A stretch of 6,439 nucleotides of DNA from Flavobacteriales bacterium UBA2798. GTDB lineage: Bacteria > Bacteroidota > Bacteroidia > Flavobacteriales_D > UBA2798. Positions 1 through 6,110 of the stretch are shown here, piece after piece. The DNA is taken from positions 24,782 to 31,220 of the forward strand of contig DEHO01000046.1 of NCBI GenBank assembly GCA_002351955.1, read 5' to 3'. A program made the position numbers and the translations under genes. The notes under the pieces are model-generated. The model was given only the letters and a program-made list of their open reading frames with translations, was not told where the DNA came from and did not search any database. Position 1 is the first letter of the stretch. Every line of letters starts with the position of its first letter.

Positions 1-665
1 TTATCCACGCAGGTGCTGCAAACGATTGTAAAGTGGAGTTGGTCTGGTTGCATTCCGAATCCCTTACCGACGAAAATGCTGCAGAAAAACTCGACGGACT
101 ACGCGGAATTTTAGTCGCACCGGGATTTGGTTCGAGAGGAATAGAAGGAAAAATTGCTGCGATCCGTTATGCTCGTGAAAACAAAATTCCCTTTTTCGGA
201 ATCTGTTTAGGGATGCAATGCGCAGTGATTGAATTCGCCAGAAATGTGCTCGGTCATAAAGATGCACATACCATGGAGATTGAACCCACTACAAAAAATC
301 CGGTTATCGCATTAATGGAATCGCAAAAAGGAGTCACTTCCAAAGGAGGAACCATGCGATTGGGTGCATATCCCTGTAAGGTTGCTGAATCTTCACATAC
401 ATTCCAGGCTTACGGAAAATCAGATATTTCTGAACGTCACCGCCATCGTTATGAATTCAACAACGATTACCGCGATTCAATGAACAAAGCCGGATTGCAA
501 ACAGTAGGAATCAATCCGGATAATGATCTGGTTGAAATTGTTGAACTCAAAGATCATCCTTGGTTTGTGGGTGTACAGTTCCACCCGGAATACAAAAGTA
601 CCGTGGTAAATCCTCATCCGCTTTTCGTTGCTTTTGTGAAAGCTACTACCGATCATAACCGCTGA
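1..665 (+). CDS. pyrG: CTP synthase, C-terminal glutamine amidotransferase domain (5' end outside window)
   Basis: CTP synthase makes CTP from UTP, ATP and glutamine in the cytoplasm, the last step of pyrimidine nucleotide synthesis. Only the C-terminal part is present. The frame is already open at base 3 (IHAGAANDCKVELVWLHSE) and gives 220 residues of a family usually near 540, so the GTG at 33 is not the start. The class I glutamine amidotransferase domain is clear: an oxyanion-loop motif PGFGSRG, the nucleophile elbow GICLGMQ with catalytic Cys at bases 204-206, and HPE (bases 582-590) supplying the other two members of the triad. ERHRHRYEFNN and MRLGAYPCKV are segments typical of PyrG rather than other amidotransferases. 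The domain ends normally at TGA 663-665. It leads a tight + strand cluster, with 11 bp to the next gene. The identification is secure; the synthetase domain cannot be judged here. Confidence 0.97.
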   Translation, partial: IHAGAANDCKVELVWLHSESLTDENAAEKLDGLRGILVAPGFGSRGIEGKIAAIRYARENKIPFFGICLGMQCAVIEFARNVLGHKDAHTMEIEPTTKNPVIALMESQKGVTSKGGTMRLGAYPCKVAESSHTFQAYGKSDISERHRHRYEFNNDYRDSMNKAGLQTVGINPDNDLVEIVELKDHPWFVGVQFHPEYKSTVVNPHPLFVAFVKATTDHNR

Positions 666-676
666 TTTTTTCTGCC

Positions 677-1081
677 ATGAACAATAATGATCTTATTCAG
701 ATTGCAGAATTCCAAAAGGAAATAGGTTCGTATATCGGCGGACTCGAACCTGATAGTATTGTGTTTGAATTCTCTGCTGTAGAAAATAAAACACGACTCG
801 ATCTTGTGACTGTAAACCCGCGTCACCGTCAGTCATTTTTGTTTCATACAGTAGATGGTTACGATAAAGTCGATGCCTTGCGCAAAATGCTCGACTATGT
901 CCGGAACTACAAAGAGCGCGAAAGTTCCTATACCATTCAGTGGTCGCTACGTGGTGAAACGGAGTTGCATACTTCCTATTTCCGTGCAAAAAATATTTTT
1001 GATGCATTGGATAAACTTACCTACGGACGCGATCTCAACTCGATCATTGTTTACAGTGTAGTTCTCAATCCAATTTCCTGA
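677..1081 (+). CDS. Conserved-looking hypothetical protein, 134 aa
   Basis: I do not recognise a named family. The product is a 134-residue soluble protein with no signal peptide and no membrane segment. Its N-terminus is MNNNDLIQIAEFQKEIG. Alternating hydrophobic stretches (SIVFEFSAV, TRLDLVTVN, SYTIQWSLRG, NSIIVYSVVL) separated by amphipathic helices (VDALRKMLDYVRNYKE, AKNIFDALDKL) suggest a small alpha/beta fold. The ATG at 677 lies 11 bp after the pyrG stop, and TGA 1079-1081 is 2 bp before the thioesterase ATG, so it is very probably cotranscribed and translationally coupled. No catalytic motif is visible. Open reading length, position in a tight same-strand cluster and protein-like composition support a real gene. 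A link to nucleotide or lipid metabolism would be guesswork from the neighbours. Confidence 0.85.
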   Translation: MNNNDLIQIAEFQKEIGSYIGGLEPDSIVFEFSAVENKTRLDLVTVNPRHRQSFLFHTVDGYDKVDALRKMLDYVRNYKERESSYTIQWSLRGETELHTSYFRAKNIFDALDKLTYGRDLNSIIVYSVVLNPIS

Positions 1082-1083
1082 AG

Positions 1084-1500
1084 ATGATTCAACCTGTTCG
1101 ACCCAATGCACATGTTTGCAGAATGGAAGTCCGTTTTGTGGATATTGATGTAATGGGACATGTAAACAATGCTGTTTACCTGAACTATTTTGAGCAGGCG
1201 CGTATGCATTTTTTTGCTGCCAAAATTGGTACGGAGTGGGATTGGGTCAATCATGGAATTTTGCTTGCACGCAATGAAGTGGAATACAAACAACCCACAC
1301 GTTTGCACGAAGATGTACATATAGAAGTTTGGATCGGTAAAGTGGGAGGCAAGAGTCTTGAAATGGAATACGAAGTATTTGTCCCTTCCGGAAATGATCG
1401 TATTCTGAAAGCTTTTGGTAAAAGTGTTTTGGTTTGTTTTGATTACAAACAACAATGCACCATCCCTATTCCTGAGCAATGGCGTGCTGCTTTTGTTTGA
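1084..1500 (+). CDS. Acyl-CoA thioesterase, 4HBT/hotdog-fold (YbgC/FadM-like)
   Basis: A 138-residue single hotdog domain of the 4-hydroxybenzoyl-CoA thioesterase superfamily, whose members hydrolyse acyl-CoA or acyl-ACP thioesters in the cytoplasm. The N-terminal signature is VRFVDIDVMGHVNNAVYLNYFEQAR (residues 16-40, shown here in parts: VRFVDIDVMGHVNN then AVYLNYFEQAR). Asp22 in DxMGHVNN matches the catalytic Asp of the YbgC/FadM group, and the following helix YLNYFEQAR is the usual central helix. The central strands (HEDVHIEVWIGKVGGKSLEMEYEVF) follow the normal hotdog order, and about 140 residues is usual for the family. The chosen ATG is 2 bp after the preceding stop; Met14 is a possible alternative that would still keep the motif. 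Substrate cannot be read from sequence; acyl-CoA is the family default. The gene ends directly before the AGCT-repeat region. Confidence 0.9.
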   Translation: MIQPVRPNAHVCRMEVRFVDIDVMGHVNNAVYLNYFEQARMHFFAAKIGTEWDWVNHGILLARNEVEYKQPTRLHEDVHIEVWIGKVGGKSLEMEYEVFVPSGNDRILKAFGKSVLVCFDYKQQCTIPIPEQWRAAFV

Positions 1501-1528
1501 TTTTATAGCTCATTTTTGGTGTTTTTGT

Positions 1529-1570
1529 AGCTCAAAACGATAGTTTTTGAGCTTTATTTTTACTATTTTT
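1529..1570 (+). terminator. Possible intrinsic terminator of the pyrG-thioesterase cluster
   Basis: The inner inverted repeat can form an RNA hairpin with a 9-bp perfect stem (1529-1537 pairing with 1545-1553) and a 7-nt loop (CGATAGT). A U-rich stretch interrupted by a few other bases follows up to 1570. It lies 28 bases after the thioesterase stop, where a terminator is expected. The stem holds only three G-C pairs and the U tract is not continuous, so it would be weak. The same bases may instead, or additionally, serve as operator half-sites. Confidence 0.35.
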
Positions 1571-1571
1571 G
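1564..1571 (+). promoter_or_regulatory. Candidate Bacteroidota -7 promoter element (TATTTTTG)
   Basis: TATTTTTG matches the Bacteroidota housekeeping-sigma -7 consensus TAnnTTTG exactly and lies 17 bp before the TTG start of the Fic-like gene, implying a very short leader. No TTTG -33 box sits at the usual spacing of about 19-20 bp; the nearest TTTG upstream (1546-1549) is only 14 bp away. The last two bases fall in the outer right arm of the AGCT array, so a protein bound there would compete with polymerase. In a T-rich region a chance match is possible. Confidence 0.35.
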
Positions 1572-1588
1572 AGCTATAAATAGTTAAG

Positions 1589-2638
1589 TTGAGAGCTCGA
1601 AAACAAGTTAAAAATTTAATAATCAGTATTTTATCTGATAAGGAGCGGAGATCCTCAGGTGAGTTATTTTCTGAATTGTCCGGAATGGTATCACTCGCTA
1701 CCCTAAAGCGAATTATTACAGAGATGTGTGCAGAAGGTTGGCTGGAAAAATCAGGAACAGGAAAAAAGAATACGGTTTATTTTCTATCCTCAAAATCTGA
1801 AGTATTATGGCCTGTTGAAACAGCCGATTATTTTAAGAAAGAAATTGATGAGCGGAGAATAAAACGCGAATTTGATTTTGCTGTCGTATCCGGAATGTTT
1901 GATCAACTGGAACTGTTTTCCAAAGAAGAAACTGAAAAACTTAATTATTACCGGGAACGATTTGCAACCAGAATAAAATCAATGAATGACAATGAATTCC
2001 GGAATGAATATGAGCGGCTCGCCATTGATTTGAGTTGGAAATCTTCGCAAATTGAAGGAAATACTTATTCACTGCTCGAAACGGAATTATTACTCAAGGA
2101 ACAGCGAACGGCTAAAGGTAAAACCAGGGCTGAAGCAACAATGCTGCTCAATCATAAAACTGCTCTCGATTTCCTCTTGCAGCATCCTGATTTTGTAGAA
2201 CCCTTGAAATTGTCCTCAATAGAAGATGTCCAGTCTCTATTGGTAAAAGACCTCGATATTGATCGCAATATCCGAAAACGCGGAGTAGGTATTACCGGAA
2301 CCAATTATCGTCCGATCGATAATCATTTTCAGATACGTGAAGCGCTTGAAAAAATGTGTGCAGTGATCAACAGTCGTCAATCGGTAGTTGAAAAAGCATT
2401 ACTCACACTCGTTCTAATTTCATATATTCAACCATTCAACGATGGCAATAAACGCACAGCACGGATTGTAAGCAACGGTATATTGATGCATCACCGGTAT
2501 TGTCCATTGTCGTTTAGAACTGTTGATCCGGAAGAATACAAGCTGGCTATGCTGGTGTTTTACGAGCAGAACAATATCAGCGTATTTAAAAAAATATTTT
2601 TAGAACAGGTAGAATTTGCCAATGAGACTTATTTCTGA
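1589..2638 (+). CDS. Winged-helix/Fic-domain protein with Gln in place of the Fic catalytic His
   Basis: A 349-residue cytoplasmic protein. Residues 5-66 look like a winged helix-turn-helix (SSGELFSEL, then SLATLKRIITEMCAEGWLEK and a wing ending NTVYFLS). Residues about 95-335 form the Fic region. Fic proteins usually transfer AMP or another phosphate-containing group to a target hydroxyl. An N-terminal inhibitory motif of the S/TxxxEG/N type is present (S152 to E156-G157, in SSQIEGN), as in self-inhibited class II Fic proteins, and a flap-like GTNYRP lies at 237-242. The core motif reads QPFNDGNKRTAR (281-292): the Asp, GN and both Arg remain, but the catalytic His is Gln281 (CAA, 2429-2431), and NKR resembles Doc. 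The start is inferred to be TTG 1589: a stop at 1577-1579 closes the frame and no ATG occurs before Met33, which would cut into the winged helix. It ends in tandem TGA TAG and is followed after 4 bp by the caspase gene, implying a shared transcript. Fic ancestry is certain; activity is doubtful. Confidence 0.88.
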   Translation: MRARKQVKNLIISILSDKERRSSGELFSELSGMVSLATLKRIITEMCAEGWLEKSGTGKKNTVYFLSSKSEVLWPVETADYFKKEIDERRIKREFDFAVVSGMFDQLELFSKEETEKLNYYRERFATRIKSMNDNEFRNEYERLAIDLSWKSSQIEGNTYSLLETELLLKEQRTAKGKTRAEATMLLNHKTALDFLLQHPDFVEPLKLSSIEDVQSLLVKDLDIDRNIRKRGVGITGTNYRPIDNHFQIREALEKMCAVINSRQSVVEKALLTLVLISYIQPFNDGNKRTARIVSNGILMHHRYCPLSFRTVDPEEYKLAMLVFYEQNNISVFKKIFLEQVEFANETYF

Positions 2639-2642
2639 TAGT

Positions 2643-5600
2643 ATGAAGAAAATTATTCTGATTTACTCCTTGCTGTTTTGGACATTCCAATTGAAGGCAC
2701 AGGAAAGCCGAATTGAAACGGTACTGCAACGCGGACATGCGCGTCCTGTTACTGCTATTGCTTTTTCTGCTGACGGAAAATTAATGTTGAGCGGATCCGA
2801 AGATCATTCCATTATCCTCTGGAATGTGCAATCCGGTAAGCAAATACGTACTTTCCACAGGCATACTGAGGCTATTGTTTCAATTAGGTTTTTGAAAGAT
2901 GGACAGCGATTTATTTCGGCTTCCAAAGATCAGTCTGTTCGCTTGTTCGATGTGCGTACAGGAAATTTACTTTCTGCAATGCGCATTGTAAAGGGAGAAC
3001 TTGCAGATGCTTTTCTTAGTTCGAATGGCACTTACACTTATATTCTCGATAAACGCGACGGAGTTCATCTTTATGAAACTTCAAGCGGAAAGTACATTCG
3101 CAGTGCAGAAAAGAATTATGGAGCTTTTGATCTTCCTTCACTCATAGATCCTACTGAACAACTCATTCTTTCAAGTTCCGAATACAAATCAGCTTGTGTG
3201 CTGCGAATTGCAACAGGGGATACTGTATTGCGTTTGCCCTTTGATAAAACATACGGAATGGGATTCAGCTCCGATGGTAAGTTTATTGTGTTGAGTTCTG
3301 CAAAATTGTTTTCATCCATTTTTGATGCAAAAACCGGAAAGCAAATCGCACAGTTGATTGCCAATCCGGATGAATTGTGCGATGGATGCAATACCGCCAT
3401 GGCCATTAGCAACAAGGGAGATATGGTTTTAACCAAAGACAACAAAAGCAAAGGTGTTTTATGGCAACTGTCTTCCGGAAAAAAAATACGCGCCTTTGGC
3501 GATACGAAGGAACGTCCTAACTTTTTGCGTTTTACAGCCGACGATCAGTTTGTCGTTATGGCTTTCGATGATGAAGCTGAGATTTATGCCCTTGCATCGG
3601 GCAACCTGATCAAAAAGATTCCTTGTGCATTGCTTCGCTATATGGAGCCGGGTATTTCTACTGATCTTTTATTGGCACTGCCAACCAAACTAAACGATGT
3701 TGAATTGTATGATTTACGTTCGGGAAACAAACGCAAAAATATTGGCGGATTTTTGAATTCTGCCAAAAGCGACGGACTCCGTTTCGATCCTTCTTCCTGG
3801 CGTGATCAGTCGATCCTGAAATTCATTGCAATGAAACGAAGTTTTGCCATGAGTCCTGATGATCGTTTCATCGCATTCGGAAATGTTGATTCTACCGCCT
3901 TCATTATCGATTTGGCCAGTGGCAGAATAGTCAATCGATTACAAGGACATTCCGGTGTTGTATATGCGCTCGATTTTAGTCCTGATGGCAAACTTCTTGC
4001 AACAGCAGGTGCCGATCGCAGTGTGTGTATATGGGATGCTGTTACAGGAAAATTAATCCGGAAGATGAAGGGACATCGTGAAGTGGTTTTCGCTGTTCGT
4101 TTTTCTCGCGATGGAAATTGGCTGGCAAGCGGATCATGGGATGCAACCTTTCGACTCTGGAATGTACATACGGATGAATTTCGTGTTGTTGATTTAGGAG
4201 ATGTTTCTCCCTATACCATTGCATTCTCGCCCGGAGATTTATATGTCCTTACCGGTGATTTAGGCAAGGGCGTTCATTTCTGGGAAGTAGATGCCGGACA
4301 AAAATTCAGATCATTGATTGGTCATACAGGATTGGTGAGTGCATTCGATTTTTCTGCTGACGGAAAATTACTTGTCACTGCATCATGGGATGGAAAAGTA
4401 AAAGTTTGGGATGTATTAACCGGAATGCAAACCCAGCGATTTGCACTGCATGAAGGTCCTGTTTTTGCCGCTGTTTTTAACCCTAAAGAAAATTTTGCAG
4501 CAAGCGGTGGTTCAGATCATGCAATTCTGTATTGGAGTTTATCCGACGGAAAAGTTAAATATCATTTACAGGGACATACGGCTCCTGTTACCCATTTGCG
4601 GATAACCGGTGATGGAAAAAAACTGGTTTCGTTTGCCGAAGATGGTGGAATAAAAATATGGGATCTGCAAAGTGGAAAAGAGTTGTATTCACGCACACAG
4701 ATCGATCGCAACGAGTGGATCAGTACAACTCCCGGCGGACGATTTGACGGTTCGGAGAAAGCGCTTCGACTGGTCAATTATGTTTCGGGCGTCGAAGTGA
4801 TTCCCGTGGGCTCTCTCTTTGAGAAGTATTATACTCCGGGATTGATAGAACGCATTAACAAGGGCGAAGATCTTGGAATGAACCAAAAGAAAATGGAACA
4901 GGATATTTCATCTGCTCCCATGCTTTCTTTGCAAATCAATCAGACTCAATCGCGAGGTGAACAGGTGAGGGAAGATTCCGTTTACAAATGGACACAAGAC
5001 CGTTTTCCGGTAACCATTAAAGTGGATGCGCGTGGTGCAGAATTGGATGAAATTCGATTGTACAACAACGGAAAATTGATCGCTGCTGAAAAATACGGAG
5101 AGAATATTCAGTTTAGGGGAGGTGGAAAAGAAGTGAAACATTTTGATGTGCCTTTACAGGATGGCGAGAACCATATTTCTGCCGTGGTAGTCAATGCATC
5201 CAAAAGTGAATCTGCTCCCGTTGAGGTGATTGTCCGTTATGATGGTACAGCAGGTGGAACAGATTTGTTCTTGTTTTCTGTTGGTGTGAATTCGTATAAA
5301 AACCCACAGTACGATTTAAAATACGCTGTTAACGATGCAAAATCATTTGCTGCTGCAATAAAAAGTGGTTCGCAGGGATTGTTTCAGTCGGTGAAGGAAT
5401 TCAGCCTTAGCAATAAGGAGGCAACACGAGAAAAATTACTACAAACTCTGGAACTCATTCGGAAAGAAATCGGTCCTGAAGATGTTTTTGTGTTCTATTT
5501 TGCCGGTCACGGTACCATGAGCGTTGAACGGGATGTTGCAAAGGCAGAGTTTTTTCTGGTACTGCACGAAGTCATCAATTTGTACGATGCGTCAGAAATA

Positions 5601-6032
5601 CTTGCCAAAAAAGCATTTTCCGCAAGCGAATTAAAAGAATGGTCGGTGAAACTATCTGCACAAAAACAATTGTTTGTCCTCGATGCCTGTCACAGTGGCG
5701 GCGCAGTAGATCAGCTGGCCAGCCGAGGAGATGGCAGGGAAAAAGCAATTGCACAATTGGCGAGAAGCACAGGTACATTTTTTCTCACTGCATCACAGGA
5801 TGCACAATTTGCAAATGAGGCGGGACAGTTGAATCACGGATTGTTCACTTTTGCATTGCTTGAAGTTTTGCAGGGAAAAACAAACGACAGAGATGGAAAA
5901 GTGATGGTGAATGAATTGCGTATCCATGCCGAAGAGCGTGTTCCGGAATTGGCAGAAAAAATGCGCGGATCAGCACAGTATCCGGTTAGCTACAGCTTCG
6001 GTCAGGACTTTCCGGTGGTGATGTTGAAGTGA
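2643..6032 (+). CDS. Exported WD40-repeat protein with C-terminal caspase-like (C14) peptidase domain
   Basis: A 1129-residue protein. MKKIILIYSLLFWTFQLKAQ is a probable Sec signal peptide with no lipobox Cys, so the product should reach the periplasm or beyond. A first, degenerate WD40 propeller spans about 30-370; the clearest blades are 31-70 and 73-108. A second, well-conserved seven-blade propeller follows, with blades near 396-430, 435-470, 477-510, 519-552, 560-595, 603-637 and 644-680 (GH...D...W-D pattern). Residues 690-745 (EWISTTPGGRFDGSE, YYTPGL) are a linker typical of WD40-caspase proteins, and about 758-867 looks Ig-like. The caspase fold covers 873-1128, with the dyad His956 in FAGHG and Cys1016 in DACHSG intact, so it is probably an active cysteine peptidase; its specificity is unknown. 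ATG 2643 is preferred over in-frame ATGs at 2616 and 2622, which overlap the upstream gene and would extend the signal peptide. No T9SS sorting domain follows the caspase domain. A terminator lies directly downstream. Confidence 0.93.
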   Translation: MKKIILIYSLLFWTFQLKAQESRIETVLQRGHARPVTAIAFSADGKLMLSGSEDHSIILWNVQSGKQIRTFHRHTEAIVSIRFLKDGQRFISASKDQSVRLFDVRTGNLLSAMRIVKGELADAFLSSNGTYTYILDKRDGVHLYETSSGKYIRSAEKNYGAFDLPSLIDPTEQLILSSSEYKSACVLRIATGDTVLRLPFDKTYGMGFSSDGKFIVLSSAKLFSSIFDAKTGKQIAQLIANPDELCDGCNTAMAISNKGDMVLTKDNKSKGVLWQLSSGKKIRAFGDTKERPNFLRFTADDQFVVMAFDDEAEIYALASGNLIKKIPCALLRYMEPGISTDLLLALPTKLNDVELYDLRSGNKRKNIGGFLNSAKSDGLRFDPSSWRDQSILKFIAMKRSFAMSPDDRFIAFGNVDSTAFIIDLASGRIVNRLQGHSGVVYALDFSPDGKLLATAGADRSVCIWDAVTGKLIRKMKGHREVVFAVRFSRDGNWLASGSWDATFRLWNVHTDEFRVVDLGDVSPYTIAFSPGDLYVLTGDLGKGVHFWEVDAGQKFRSLIGHTGLVSAFDFSADGKLLVTASWDGKVKVWDVLTGMQTQRFALHEGPVFAAVFNPKENFAASGGSDHAILYWSLSDGKVKYHLQGHTAPVTHLRITGDGKKLVSFAEDGGIKIWDLQSGKELYSRTQIDRNEWISTTPGGRFDGSEKALRLVNYVSGVEVIPVGSLFEKYYTPGLIERINKGEDLGMNQKKMEQDISSAPMLSLQINQTQSRGEQVREDSVYKWTQDRFPVTIKVDARGAELDEIRLYNNGKLIAAEKYGENIQFRGGGKEVKHFDVPLQDGENHISAVVVNASKSESAPVEVIVRYDGTAGGTDLFLFSVGVNSYKNPQYDLKYAVNDAKSFAAAIKSGSQGLFQSVKEFSLSNKEATREKLLQTLELIRKEIGPEDVFVFYFAGHGTMSVERDVAKAEFFLVLHEVINLYDASEILAKKAFSASELKEWSVKLSAQKQLFVLDACHSGGAVDQLASRGDGREKAIAQLARSTGTFFLTASQDAQFANEAGQLNHGLFTFALLEVLQGKTNDRDGKVMVNELRIHAEERVPELAEKMRGSAQYPVSYSFGQDFPVVMLK
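2762..2783 (+). repeat. 22-bp direct repeat, copy 1 (WD40 blade, propeller 1)
   Basis: An exact 22-bp match to 4349-4370, covering codons for FSADGKL (residues 41-47) in the first WD40 blade. The match stops on both sides. Identical codon choice over seven residues suggests a shared or recently exchanged blade sequence rather than convergence on the common S-x-D-G-K motif, but chance plus protein constraint is possible. Confidence 0.7.
4349..4370 (+). repeat. 22-bp direct repeat, copy 2 (WD40 blade, propeller 2)
   Basis: Second exact copy of the sequence at 2762-2783, encoding FSADGKL at residues 570-576 in the fifth blade of the second propeller. The two copies are 1587 bp apart in the same frame. 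Confidence 0.7.
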
Positions 6033-6061
6033 CGAGTTGATAGCTAGGCTCGTTTTTTTTT
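6032..6061 (+). terminator. Intrinsic terminator after the WD40-caspase gene
   Basis: ACGAG (6032-6036) pairs with CTCGT (6049-6053), extended by two possible G-U pairs, around an 8-nt loop. A run of nine Ts (6053-6061) follows at once. It starts on the last base of the caspase stop codon, so it closes the Fic-caspase transcript. No comparably good hairpin is visible for the convergent - strand gene, although A-rich sequence on that strand is present. Confidence 0.75.
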
Positions 6062-6110
6062 GTGTGTGTATTAGTATGTAATCTAAGAAGCAACGATTTT
6101 TACGAATCAT

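Larger units (their letters stand above)
1502..1603. promoter_or_regulatory. Phased AGCT repeat array with nested inverted repeats, candidate operator of the Fic-caspase unit
   Basis: Five AGCT tetramers start at 1507, 1529, 1550, 1572 and 1594, spaced 22, 21, 22 and 22 bp, about two DNA helical turns each. Copies 1-4 form two inverted repeats with a common axis at 1541. The outer pair is a perfect 11-bp match (TTTATAGCTCA, 1502-1512, with 1570-1580). The inner pair is a perfect 9-bp match (AGCTCAAAA, 1529-1537, with 1545-1553). Copies 2, 3 (reverse), 4 (reverse) and 5 share AGCTC(A/G)AAAA; copy 5 has the G. Copy 4 overlaps the candidate -7 box and copy 5 lies in codons 2-4 of the Fic-like gene. 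This arrangement fits cooperative binding of a dimeric or multimeric repressor to one helix face. The winged-helix domain of the adjacent Fic-like protein is the obvious candidate binder, but that is inference. Confidence 0.6.

Noticed and set aside
1051..1479. A long open frame on the - strand opposite the thioesterase gene
   Set aside because: The + strand frame carries a clear hotdog signature. The antisense translation has no recognisable domain and only mirrors that coding sequence. The same applies to open - strand frames opposite pyrG, the 134-aa gene and the caspase gene.
1589..2638. Fic toxin-antitoxin module
   Set aside because: No small antitoxin gene flanks it, the inhibitory motif is within the same chain, and the catalytic His is missing, so a toxin role is not supported.
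2616..2642. An upstream in-frame ATG (2616, also 2622) for the WD40-caspase gene
   Set aside because: It would overlap the Fic-like gene by over 20 bp and put polar residues MPMRLISDS before a standard MKK signal peptide. ATG 2643 fits better.
2643..2710. Lipoprotein signal peptide
   Set aside because: There is no Cys near the end of the hydrophobic segment; the sequence continues LKAQES, which fits signal peptidase I.
2643..6032. Intracellular anti-phage caspase effector
   Set aside because: The signal peptide predicts export, and no phage-sensing partner, nuclease or other defence gene is visible in the window.
6053..6070. T run followed by a (TG)n tract as a phase-variable repeat
   Set aside because: It is short, intergenic and better explained as the U tract of the terminator; it sits at no promoter or coding start.
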